From Luscinia megarhynchos (Eukaryota > Chordata > Aves > Passeriformes > Turdidae): a stretch of 64,000 nt of DNA. The stretch covers positions 40,584,360 through 40,648,359 of the forward strand of contig JAPFBE010000003.1 of assembly GCA_034336665.1 (NCBI GenBank). The letters are read 5' to 3'. This document shows positions 24,960-35,960 of the stretch, piece after piece (position 1 is the first letter of the stretch; every line of letters starts with the position of its first letter). Under the pieces are notes generated by a model, which saw nothing but the letters and a program-made list of their open reading frames with translations, had not been told where the DNA came from and searched no databases. A program made the position numbers and the translations under genes.

Positions 24960-25300
24960 CTGGTGTTGGATACCTTGTGCTAGCTTCATTTTCTGTAACT
25001 TTCTTTTCCTAGCAGCAATTGCCAAGGAATTAATTACGACAGCCAGTGTCACAAACGTGTGCCACGGTAGTCTGCTGCCACCAGTGACAGACTCATGTGT
25101 TTCAAAGTGGAAGTCTGCATTTGTACCAACAAATTATTTTTAAAAGTTGCTCCTCTTGTACTTCATTTCAACAGGTCTGTGTCTTTCCTTAGTTTCAGAA
25201 GGGTTTAGCAGCAACTATTCAGCAGTTACCCTGGGAGCACTCTGCAGATTATGCATGCTTGCCTGACATTTGACAGATGCCCTTAAAAGGCTCGGTTTCC
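24960..25300. promoter_or_regulatory. Candidate conserved non-coding element
   Basis: Contains the palindromic homeodomain core TAATTA at 25031-25036 and an ACGTGT word at 25055-25060 among several retained CpGs, in non-repetitive sequence without open frames. A possible enhancer, untested. Confidence 0.25.
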
Positions 25301-27782
25301 TTTTCATAGAGGCCAGGGGGTTGAGGAGGGTGGAGGGCTAGAAACATTTTTGAAGTGAGTGACACATGTTTAAATGTCAAGGTGGTCTTACTGAATCACT
25401 AAGCACAACCCTTGTACGCTGAAGCAATGGGAAATGTCCTTTTTAGCTAGAGCTAAGAATTCACATTTTTAATATTCCTGATCCCAGAGATGACATAGTC
25501 CATTATTTGGAGAGGAAGATGAATGCTGAGGACTAAGTTTTGTTGCCAGCATATGCTAAGACTGTTCTGAAAGTCTAACCACACGTGAACAGTGAATAAA
25601 ACATGTTTTACAAGAGGCATTGCTGAAAGTGTGAAACTCAAGGAGGTAAATTATCTTCCCTTCCTGCTCAGCTCTGTCCATGCAGAGGTTGACATTGAAC
25701 GTTGTTACACTAGTGATAAACAAAGCCACAGTTGCAGCTGGAAAAAGGCATGTGTGTAAGGAGGAGAATTACTCATCTTTAACAGGTTTCTTGGCTTTGG
25801 AAATGTTCACCGTCTTGATACAAAGGTCTTCAGCATCATGGTTGATATTTCTAAGAGTGTTAGTGCCACAGTCATTCCCAGATCTGAGACAGCAAGGTGG
25901 CCTCAAGGCAGGGAGGTAGTCCTGGGGTTGGATCTGGGTGTACATCCTGGAGGAGTCCTGCCCACAGAAGGAGCCACACACTCTGTCACTTCTTCCCTCT
26001 CCTTTGGCTCAGGGCCCACCAAAGAGGCAAGCTGCAGGCTCAAGCTATGCACAAGTCTAAATTCAAATGTGTGTTAAATTCCCCAATGCAGATGTCTGGT
26101 GAGACACAGTCAGGAGCATGCTCCTACATGTTTCAGCAAGTGAAGTTGCATTTGAAAATGTGTTCCTTAAATATAGTGATTCTTGGGTCTAGAGATCCCT
26201 TTTAAAGCAAACAGAAGTATTCCTGCTGAAAATGAGGATGCAGGTTTAAACCCCTCCAGCAGACATTATGTCTGTTTTTAATGAATTAATTATTTTGAGT
26301 ACTGTACACAAACTTCATGCTCCTATCAACTAGCAATACTAGTCAGAGTAAAGAGTGGTGCAGGCAGCCCTGGTTCAAGGTTCAGTGCCCAACAGTCCTT
26401 ATCAATCTTAGACTTGACTTGTCCTGAGTAGATATTGCCAATTATGTCATGGTAGCCAAGGTAGATAGATATCTCCTTGGGAGGAAAATAATAGCCAGCA
26501 TCATTTTGACTTCCCATCTAAATTGAATTTGAACTCAACTCTCTAGAGAAACACAACCACTGCATTAAACAACTGACGGAATTAATGCTCTCATCGATCC
26601 TGCTCATCATTCCAGATGTGTGTGCTTCCATCTGCATCCAGCCTTTCCATCCTAGGGACCCAAACTGTGGCCCTGAATGGGCAGAATGTGCTGGCTTTTC
26701 CAGCTGTGCAAAGTGGTACCAGCCCTGCTGCTGGTCTCACAGTTCCTCTGGGTTCACACTGATGTGAGTAAGTGGAAGTAGAGGTTGAGTGATGGATGAG
26801 ATGGGGAGGTGATTTCACCTTATTTGCTTCAGTGCCCCCTTTTAAATGCAAGTAGAAAGCAGAAAATGAAAACAACAGTGTCAGTTAACATTGACAAGTA
26901 AATATAAAATTTATGTTATAAAATGCAAATCAGCAGATTTGTGTTTGCTATTCATTTTTATGACACAAAATTTCTCAGAAGAGTGTCTATAATATGGTAA
27001 TAGTTCCTGTCTATTAGGTGATGACTGAATGTTTAACAGGACCCACAACTACAGTATAGTAAAAGCTACAATCAAGTATTCACTGTTGCATCTAGATTTT
27101 CCTCTTGGACACTCTGGAATAAAGACTTGCAATTGCTTTATGTCTCACAAAAGAATTGTTATGGGTTTCTTTCTGGAGAGTTTTGCTAAAGACCATTTGG
27201 AGACAGAAGATGAAACACACAACACTTCAGGGATATCACATTTTTATTCTTGATTTTTTTAAAGGGTCTTTATGATCTGACCAATAACCTGATTGTCAGG
27301 CAATCGATATATACAGATATATAAAAGATTTAGATGTTAAAGATTTTTTTTTCTGTTTTGTTTAATTCCCCTTATCCAGAATAGCAGATAATTTTTAAGA
27401 GGATTAATCAAAGTAGATATTGAATAAAATATATTAGAAGAAAATTTTGTAAAAATAAAAGGAACCTTGTTACTTTATCAGTTTATTCACACAAATTGAC
27501 TTTGTGACTGATAAGGAGGGCAGGAAGTAGATGAGCAGAAAGGGAAGAATAGCAGTGTAGGAGTTGGAAGGTGCTGGAGGGGTCCCAGATTGTCAGCACA
27601 TTGCAGGAAGAGGATGGAGGACAGCATGCTGATATCCTTTCCTGTCACAGCTTGTGTGAGGGCCTTGATGGATGTGAGGAATGAGGCTAAGAAGATGGAA
27701 TACTGCCAAGCTCTAAAAGGGGAGGTGGATCATCTAATAAGCCCAGGAGTCTGAGGAAGAGAGACTGTGTCATGGAGCAAAA
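25301..27782. other. Non-coding DNA
   Basis: Mixed composition with frames of 60-102 codons on both strands that match nothing. Positions 26880-27480 are very AT-rich. It ends at the CR1 3' boundary. Confidence 0.5.
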
Positions 27783-29060
27783 GAATGGCTTCTGTTGGAG
27801 AAGACCTTTAAAGGTTTTCTTGTCCAACCTCCCTGCCATGGACAGGAACCTTCCACTAGACCAGGTTGCTCAAAGTCCCATCCAATCCTCTGATAATATT
27901 CTTGTCCCTTCTCTGAACTCGTACTCCAAACCATCTATGTCCTTTCTATAGTGAGAAATTTCTCTGTATTTTTCAGAGGTTACCAGTCCTTGCTTCCGTC
28001 CTCTGTAGGCTTCTTTTTTGTGTTCGAGATTGTCCAGGAGCTCTTTGTTTATCCTTGCAGGTTTTCTGCCATTTTTGCCCAACTTCTTTTTTTGTTGGAA
28101 TACCTTGTTCTTGAGCTTGGAGGAGGTGATCCTTGAATATTAACCACCTTTTTGGGGCTGCTCTTCCCTCCAGGGCTTTATCTTATGGTTCTCTATGCAT
28201 AACCTTGAAAAGGACAAAGTCTGCTCTCCCTAAAGTCCAGGGTAGTGAGCTTTCTGTGTGATTTCCTCCCTGCCCTAAGCAGTGACCACTTCATGGTCAC
28301 TATTGCCCAGGCTTCCCTTCAGCCCAGTCCCCACCAGTCTCATCTTGTCAGTAAGAACAAAGTCCAGCATATATCATCTCCTCATTGGCTCCTCTGTCCC
28401 TTGGAGAAGGAAATTAGCATTGATGCACTCCAGTAACCTCCAGGATTGCTTAAGTCCTGTTGTGTAGTCCCTCCAACAGATGCCAGGGTGGTTGAAGTCC
28501 CCGATGAGGACCAGAGGTTATGAATGCCATGTCATTCCTATCTGTCTGTAGAGAGGCTCCTTGACTCTTCCTGGTCAGATGGCCTGTAGCAGACCACCCA
28601 CTACAAAGTCACCTCTCCCTGCCCTTCCTTTGATCCTGACCCATAAACTCTGGCTTGGCTCCTCACCCATCCCCAGGAGGAGCTCCATGCACTACTCACT
28701 GACATAGAGGGCAACACCCCTTCCTCAGCTCCCCTGCCTGTCCTTCCTAAAGAGCCTGCATCCACCATTCCAATGCCTCAGTCATCACAGCTTCCCACCA
28801 CGTCTCTGTGATGCCAGTAACATCCTAGCCTGCAGGTTTGTTTATTCCCTCTTGTTTATTCCCTGTGCTATGTGCAAAGAGGCATTTCAGATAGGTCCTG
28901 ATGTAGCTGATTTACTGGTTGGAGTGGCTGGAACCCTTTTGTGCTTCTCTCCAGGTGCTCTCCTGCTGACCTGTGATCACTCCCTGGGCTCTGGGCATCT
29001 ACTGCTGGCCCTGTCACCAAACTGGTAGGAGGGGGATGGATTGGGTTCCCCTCCCTGAGA
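27783..29060 (-). mobile_element. CR1 LINE, internally deleted copy
   Basis: This is a Chicken Repeat 1-type non-LTR retrotransposon read on the minus strand. The 3' end (27783 to about 27890) is the typical avian CR1 tail, with the conserved words for the phrase 'gagcaacctggtctagtgg' and a terminal CCATTCT. Upstream, about 27898-28870, are decayed pieces of ORF2: endonuclease and the linker that normally precedes reverse transcriptase. The reverse transcriptase coding region, normally between linker and tail, is absent, so a deletion junction lies near 27888-27910. The 5' boundary is uncertain: translation still looks CR1-like to about 29060. A full-length CR1 is about 4.5 kb, so most of the element is missing. 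It is certainly immobile. Confidence 0.9.
27898..28870 (-). pseudogene. CR1 ORF2 endonuclease and linker remnant
   Basis: Decayed apurinic-type endonuclease of a CR1 element, the enzyme that nicks target DNA for retrotransposition. Reading 5' to 3' on the minus strand I see GITETWWE (28792-28818, with the catalytic Glu), GVALYVSE followed by an amber stop (28692-28694), CYRPSDQEE (about 28567-28593), GDFNHPGICWRD (GDFNHP at 28485-28502) and the terminal catalytic motif SDHEVV (28281-28301), then a second amber at 28275-28277. Last comes the linker with KNGRKPARINKE in the open frame 28082-27870. These blocks lie in three different frames, so at least three frame changes have accumulated. There is no reverse transcriptase. 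It is a fossil. Confidence 0.88.
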
Positions 29061-29924
29061 AACATTATTTTTCCCTCCTTATCAGCTTGGTAACCCTATG
29101 ACTGAAGAAGCTCTGACATATGGACTCCATGAACCCCCAGTAGAATGTTTAAGTCCAGCATCATTTAGCACTAGTATTAAGCCCTTAAAACTAGTTAATT
29201 TGTTTATTCCTGTTCTTTCTCCTTAGCTGATGATTTCAGCCTTCATTCAGAGGCTGTGCAAAACTTACTTTGAACATTCAGGGAAAGTCTATTCGCATGC
29301 TATTTTCTAATAGACTTTAATTATAAGAAATTAAATGCTCCTTCATAACTCCTATAGACTTCTCTTTCCTCAAGATGCACTTCTCACTGAGGAAGTGGCA
29401 TGGCAAACATAGTGTTGTCTGTTGATAAAATGCACATAGATAAAAGACACAAAATTAACATATCACAAGATTATAAAATCACAAATTCTGTTCAGTCTTC
29501 TGTTCCATTTGCCTTCCTGTCAGTTATTAATTTGACCTCTGCAAATATTCTTTGCAGTACGTCACATGGTTATAAATCAGCAAAGCCTTCAAAATTGCAG
29601 TGAAATCTCCAAAATACTAAAATAGCCTTATAGTGCAAAGTCAAACGTTCAGCTGCTGGTAATGCAATTAAAAGTCTATTGGTCTCCACAGGGTAAGAAA
29701 GTAGAATTTTGCAGAAGACTGCATGGCAAGCATGGAGTGCAGCTGGAGCAGGATGCAGTTTACATGACCCAGAGATTCCCCAGCTCTAGAGACACCTTCT
29801 ATCTTCTTGCCACTTGCTGCCACATCATCTTTCATTCCTGGTTTATAGCTTCAATCTTATTTATGGTAGCATTTGTAAATTTTAAGCAAGTTAAACAAAG
29901 GGATAGGTGATATATTCCTCAGCA
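29061..29924. other. Spacer between the two CR1 copies
   Basis: AT-rich, no recognisable repeat. The first part may still be unrecognised 5' CR1 sequence. The 82-codon frame at 29662-29910 resembles nothing. Confidence 0.45.
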
Positions 29925-30396
29925 CAGGCAATCTGTTGGAGAGGGCAAAAAGGAGGATCACAGAGGTGATTAGAGGGCTGAACCACCTATGAACCATCTA
30001 TGAAGATGGGCTGAGAGAAATGGGGCTGTTCAGCCTGGAGAAGATAAGGTTCCAGGAAGAACTTAAAGCAGCCTTCCAGCACCTGAAAAGGATCTACAGG
30101 AAAGATGGGAATAAACTTTCTAGCCATGTCTGTTGTGATAGGACAAGGGATAATGGCTTTAAACTAAAAGACAGTAGATTTAAATTAGATAGAAGATTTT
30201 TACAGTGAGGGTGGTGAAACACTGGAGGTTGCCCAAATAGACAGTAGATGCAACATCCCTGACAATGTTCAAGGTCAGGTTGCATGGGGTTCTGAGCAAC
30301 CTGATCTGGTTGAGGATACCCCTGCTCATTGCAAGAGGACTGGACTAGATGACCTTTAAAAGTCCCTTTCAGCCTAAACCATTCTATGATTTTTAA
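29925..30396 (+). mobile_element. CR1 LINE 3' end, 5'-truncated
   Basis: Plus-strand CR1 3' fragment. It carries the standard avian order of landmarks: CAGAGGTGATTAGAGGG, GGGGCTGTTCAGCCTGGAGA, GTGATAGGACAAGGG, AATGGCTTTAAACT, ACAGTGAGGGTGGTGA, CAACCTGATCTGGTTG, GGACTGGACTAGATGACC, ending in CCATTCTATGATT at about 30393. Only the very end of ORF2 and the 3' untranslated region are present, the usual 5' truncation from incomplete reverse transcription. It is diverged with small indels, so it is an old insertion. Short open frames inside it (30020-30208 plus, 30094-30285 minus) are not genes. Confidence 0.95.
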
Positions 30397-31666
30397 GATC
30401 TGTGCAGCTTACTGTTTATAGACTGTCTTATCCACAAAAGAGACCATTAATATTTTAACTGCAGAGTAAGTGGCAGAAGATTGCTCTTCTTTATCACCCC
30501 TACATGAAGAAAATGAAAAACTCCAGCTGCTAATATCTGCCATCTACTATCTAGACCATGGAGGAGCCTGCAAATATCATTTGTGGGTGCTGTTGGTGAC
30601 TCTGTGGGTGTCACAGAGTCCAGAGGACAGCAGGCTGAAGTGATGCTCATTTGGCACACCTGTGCTTAAGAGCAGTGATAAGGAGCATTTGGGTCTTGGA
30701 TGTGTAGATTCAATTCCTTGTGATCTGATGTCCACTCGTCCATGAACACACCAACAATTTACTTCAGTTTACCCATTTGCTGCTTCTCCAGAGAACCAGC
30801 ATGAAAGACCTGGGACACACCCTCAGCCTGCAGCAGGGACAAGATGGGGTGCTCCTTGGAAAACCTACACAAAAGGAAATTGCTTAATAAGCAGATTGTT
30901 AAACCCTGTGAGTCAATCCCATTCCAGCACCTGCCCTTTATGGCAATAGAAAAGTCTCTGCCAAGTCCTCAGGATCCATACAGTGAGTACAAAAGGCAGC
31001 TTCACTTCTCATCTTGCAGATCAGTCCTGGTGTCCTCATTTTACATTTCTGCTAAACCCAAGAATGGGGGTATAAAGCTGCAGATGGGCACCTGCAGGTG
31101 CTGATGTGCCTCTCCTGATCTGCCTGGAGGCTCTGCTGTTACCAGCATCCCTCTCTGCCAGCACATTTTTCCATTCATCTTCCTTTAAAAAGTGTTGCAG
31201 AGCAGTTAACAGCTTCAAGAGGAACTGTTGTCATTACTAATGTTTAGGGATTAGAAAATGTTAGTTCCATGCAAATTATACCTAATTAGTGTTGTAAGAT
31301 AATAATTATTTTTCATTAATAGAGTCCTAAATCTTTGAAAGCCTTAAATACTGTGTATCTCATTATGCTACACAGTACAAAACCAGTGAAACCCTTTCAT
31401 TAATTCATTAATGATTAGTTGGAAAAGCAATATGACAGATTATTTTACATGTTACCAACTACTATTAGTACACTTATATACACAGCTTAATTTAGAACTT
31501 CAATATTAGAGTTTTAGTTCTTCAACCATGGAAATTGAGTAGAAAATGATTATGGAGATAAATTTTCATTTGAATTTTTTTTTCAGCCACACTTTCTACC
31601 ATGTACTCCTTCTTTACAATTCACACAATAAGAAAAAAAACTAAGTATGTCTTTAACATGAAGGAC
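30397..31666. other. Non-coding DNA
   Basis: No gene or recognisable repeat. Positions 31230-31560 are AT-rich with several TAATTA-like words and could include regulatory sequence. Confidence 0.5.
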
Positions 31667-31681
31667 TTTTTTTTTTTTTTT
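31667..31681. repeat. Poly-T tract (15)
   Basis: Fifteen consecutive T. On the minus strand it would be a poly-A, but no retrocopy body was recognised. Confidence 0.9.
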
Positions 31682-32880
31682 AAGCTAGGTATCATTTAGT
31701 TAATGGATGCTAGGCAAAATGTCCAAATCAGCTGTGCCATACTTTTGAAAGCAGTGAATCCTCTCTCAACTTAGCTGAGACACCAGGCAGAAGTGCTTAA
31801 GCAATTAAATCAGACCTTTAGTTATGGACTTCTACATTTTCCCAAGGCAAACATGCCAGAAAAATGAGGTTAAGTTTCATGAAAGTAAGTTAATGAACAT
31901 CATCTCTATAGAGAGAGAAAGAGAGAATGAGGGAAAGCGTGAGTCTTGTTCTCTTCACACTTTTGTCTCAAGAGGAGACAAGGAAGAGCACCTAGGAGCT
32001 GTCTGGGATGGGTCAGGCAGACAATACCCTACAAGCAGCACCTTGATCACCCTGAGACTATTCCCTGCAGATCTACAGAGATCTGACACACAGAACTGAC
32101 CCTTGTTTGGACAGCAGAGCTGCCAGCACCGTGCTGTGTGTGAGTGCTCCCAAAGCCAGGCTCCGACTGCTACCCCCTGTGCATGATCAGATTATTCAGG
32201 CCACTGGGTCTGCTTTAAGTGGAGTTAGCACTGCACATGAAAAGTAGATGACTGAAGAAAAAGTCACACATATTTCTGCCTGAATGCACTCTTGCAGCAA
32301 AGCAAGCCAAGATTACATGAAATATGGAGAAAGTGTCCTTAAATGAAGGCTTTGGAAATGTCTGCTGGCAGAGGAGATGTTTTGCAGGACATTCTGCAGT
32401 AACTTCTTGCCTGGTGGATAGGACTCCTGCTCTACTCTTAAAATGGAAGGAGAAGTTCACAGATCAACTCCTCTGCTTTAATAGATGCTAGGGGAGAAAG
32501 CACAGAAGAGTATCTATCAGCCACCAGGTATTTCCTTCATTTCTTATCCCTTCAAGGTTTTGGGTGGTCTCTGGTGGTTGCAGGGCTCTACTCAGTGTAC
32601 ACTCACTAAATGGAGAGCTCAAGCTTTCCATAAAAAAAAAATTGCCAGAACATAGGCTTTCCCTTTCACAAGGAAGTCCATCCTTTTGAAATGTGCTTTG
32701 ATCATACTGCAATATCAAGTCAGGGAGCTATTATTATACATGTGCCAAATAAAAAAAAAACAACTAAGCAACCAATCAACCAAAAAGGCCTCAACAACTT
32801 TAAAAAATATTACCACTATTTAACTGTTTACTTTAATATTTTCTGATGTTCTATTTTATAAATTTTAATACAAGGATTCA
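31682..32880. other. Non-coding DNA
   Basis: Contains a GA-rich stretch at about 31909-31936 and A runs at about 32632-32641 and 32751-32760. No gene was recognised. Confidence 0.5.
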
Positions 32881-32925
32881 CAGAAAATATTAAATTAATA
32901 ATTATTAATAATATTAATATTAAAT
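32881..32925. repeat. AT-rich ATTAAT simple sequence
   Basis: Only A and T except at the edges, made of overlapping ATTAAT/TAATATTA words. Confidence 0.75.
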
Positions 32926-34179
32926 GAGGGCTTGGTGATGTAAATGTTTCAATCCTTTCATATGGAAAACTCTGTCAAAGTTGTGTGCCTGCAAAAAATT
33001 TGCAAATTCCTCCAGTCTGCTGTCCAGTAGAAAGGTCTTCCATCAGAAATGCTTTGTATTCATGAATTTACTCAGAACAAGCAGTTTCACATGCTCTAAT
33101 GAGCTGTATGTGAAGACAGTAGACATGCACTTAACCAACAAACAATGTTTTTCTCCACCCCATACTCAACAGAATGCAAAATAAATTCCATTATTTGCTT
33201 CATTTGCGTCTTTTGAGGACAGTAATATATTGTAAACATTATTAGTCCTTTAAATTGACATCTGTCTGTGGAAGGACTCAGAAGTTAGTCTTACCACAGG
33301 GTGTAAATTATCACTGACCCTCTGGAAAGAAAGTCCCAGACTGTGGCTGGGAACACCAGGAGTGGGGACATCCCTGCAGGCCAGCCAGTCTTTGAGAATC
33401 TTTTTTAATGCTCATTGTAAATCCTGAAGATGTACAGAAAACTTCAGTTTCTGTGATGCTTTCTAAACCACAGGAATATATTTAACACATTAATAAAAGG
33501 GAAAAAAAGCCAAACAAACCCTAGGAACAATCCAGTTCCTGTCATCTCTCTTGATTTTTCACTTAGTAGACTTCTTTATGGATTAAAAAACTTTTTTTCT
33601 TCTTCTTCTTGTAAAGAGTGTTCATTGAAGCTTGGCCAATAGATGGTATCACCCTTTCCAAAGTCTATGCTATGGGAGGCCTATGGAAGCATATCTGCTC
33701 AAGGCATTCATGCAAATTATTACTTACTGCCCTATATGCTCATAAATTAATAGCTTCTCTGTGGATGAAAAACAGAAATTAGACAACCATTAAGGTTGAA
33801 CAATGTATAAAGAATATTAAATATTAATATATGAAATGAAAAAATATTGCAAGAGATATGAATAGATATGCCAGAAGCATAACAAGCCAAACCTAGGAAT
33901 GTAAATAATAAAAACATGTTTTCAGCTAGATATTCTGGATGGTTTAGTATTCAAATTAAAGTTTGTTTTCCCATTCAATAAAAACAAAACAAAAAAGTAT
34001 TTACCGTTGTTGCCTTATTTGCATGAGAGTTCATTTTCCTGCTGTGAACAGAAGCAGATCTTGGAGCGGAGGAGAATCAGGATGGAAAGGCCACTTTCTC
34101 ATCAGAGCGTTTTTCAGGGAGTGTTCCAGCGAGGTGTGGATGGCAGCTCTGCAAGTTCAGGAGCAAGAATACCCCTTAG
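32926..34179. other. Non-coding AT-rich DNA
   Basis: Contains a (TTC)n-like run at 33592-33610 and a partial CTCF-like word CCAATAGATGGTATC at 33636-33650. Nothing else was identified. Confidence 0.5.
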
Positions 34180-34560
34180 AATTTAAAGTGCTATTTGAAT
34201 GAGTAATTGCAAAGCTAGCTTGTGCATTTTAATGACTTGTGTCGGCAGCAATGATAAAATTGAAATGGAAATTGGATGAAGTGTTTACTTAATAGTAGGA
34301 TAAGGCTGCCTGTTGCTGAAATATTGTGGCTGACTGCATGTGTCACTTGTCTCTGGCAATGATGCTTTTCCTTGGAGCCCTGTCAGAGCTACAGGATCTA
34401 TCATTTCACACAGTTCATCGGCTGTGAAAAAATCATGTTAAAAATACCTGATTTTGTGAATCCAAGTTCATTTAAAAAATCTATTGCACCCTGGCCAGCT
34501 TCAGCTCATTTCTGCTAATTCTGAATTAAATACTGCTCCTCCCTGTCCCTGGAAGAATTA
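34180..34560. promoter_or_regulatory. Candidate conserved non-coding element
   Basis: This block most resembles a vertebrate conserved enhancer to my eye. It is non-repetitive and lacks open frames, keeps CpGs at 34243 and 34419, and has a homeodomain word TAATTGC at 34204-34210 and many ATGATA/TTAAT words. A short near-palindrome (TTCACACAG and CTGTGAA) lies around 34403-34429. Conservation is not demonstrated here. Confidence 0.3.
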
Positions 34561-35599
34561 TTGCAAAGGCACTCTCTATGGATTTTGACCTTAACCATGG
34601 TTGCTTCAGCCAGACCTTGACTCAGCCTCCTGTGAGGTCCACAGGAGTGACAAGTGCACCCATTTTAAACACTCATTTAGTGAAACATCAGGTGGAGAAT
34701 GTCCTTGCTCCCATACTCAGTTTTATACGATTTCATTTAGCCAGATGTTCATTTCCCAGAGCTCGGGCTGGACTGTCTCACAGGGTGCTTTCCAAAAACT
34801 CTAGATCCACTCCTGGATGAAAGCTTGGTGTGAGTCCCACCAAGATTCAACAGCCTCACTTTTAAATTGGTGCACGGAGCTGCATGGCCCCGCTTTAGTT
34901 AGGGCACTAAATTGGGGCTGTTCCCATGCTGGGGGCTGTCTTTGTGGGCTTCACAGGAATGAGCAAACAGTAAGAAGGAATCTGGTATATTTGTAGTAGG
35001 CAGAAAATGTTTTTCAGGATAGTCCCAAAAGAGTCTAATGAACATAGGTAGCTAAAGATTTCAGATCCAGATGCTTGGTTTAATCAACACGCACATGCAC
35101 ACACACAGAGCACATGCTGGCTCAGAAAATTGATTAATTACTAAAGCTTTTGATTAATACAGATCATGGAAAAACCCCAACATTTGTTTCAGGAAGGAAT
35201 GCTTTTCTCTCTGCCCGTAGTTTGAAAAAAATTTGACTCCTGACTGCTACTCAATTCTGATTGGAAAAACTGTTTAAAAAATAACTGCTGTATTTTTATA
35301 AAGCACAACAACCACACAAGGCAAAGTACCAATCCTTCTAAAGGCACATGATTGTAGAAGCTAGGCTTCAAAGTATTTGGGCCTGTGTCCAACACTGAGA
35401 AAATCCAAAATAACATTGCACAACTGTACTATCAGGCATAGGGTCAATCAGGTTCAGCTCCAAAGGAGGTGGCATCTGTTACCTACCTCATGTTTTAGTA
35501 AATAGTCTGTTTTTTATGTGACAAGTGCAAACAGAGATACAAATTAATGGGAAAAGAAAAGCCCCAATTGTCCATTTGTGTCACACTGCAAACTGCTGG
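34561..35599. other. Non-coding DNA
   Basis: Includes a short CA-rich run at about 35092-35111. Frames at 34578-34820 and 34601-34804 overlap one another and match nothing. Confidence 0.5.
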
Positions 35600-35960
35600 A
35601 TGAAAAACAGCCCAGCATCATTTAATCATCCTGTTTTCCCTCTCCTTTTTCACTCATTACATTCATTACTGGTCACAAAAGACTGCTCACAAAACAGCTA
35701 GTGATTTTAATTTAATGCATCCTTTCTAAAACCTGCAGGGAAATTAAAGGAGGGAGCAACCTGGGGAGGGCTGGGGAGCAGAAGGGGGAAATGGCACATC
35801 TGAAGCTTTAAATGCTAATAGTCAAACATTTCCCAAATAGATCTGAGCTGACCCTAAACACATTGGGAGGGCTTAACTCATTAGTTTGCAAATTGAGTCA
35901 AATTGACACAAGGAGTTTCCTTGCAGTGCCTTTAAATCTCTGATGGAGGCTGGTGAGTGA
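35600..35960. promoter_or_regulatory. Candidate conserved non-coding element
   Basis: Includes TTTTAATTTAATGCAT near 35705-35720 and an octamer-like TTTGCAAAT at 35885-35893, with a G-quadruplex motif between them. Non-repetitive and without coding potential. Untested. Confidence 0.25.
35763..35788 (+). other. G-quadruplex motif
   Basis: G runs at 35763-35766, 35768-35770, 35773-35776 and 35784-35788, with loops of 1, 2 and 7 bases, inside otherwise AT-rich sequence. Confidence 0.55.

Noticed and set aside
27870..28082. 70-codon minus frame as a stand-alone gene
   Set aside because: It is the CR1 ORF2 linker segment running into the CR1 3' tail.
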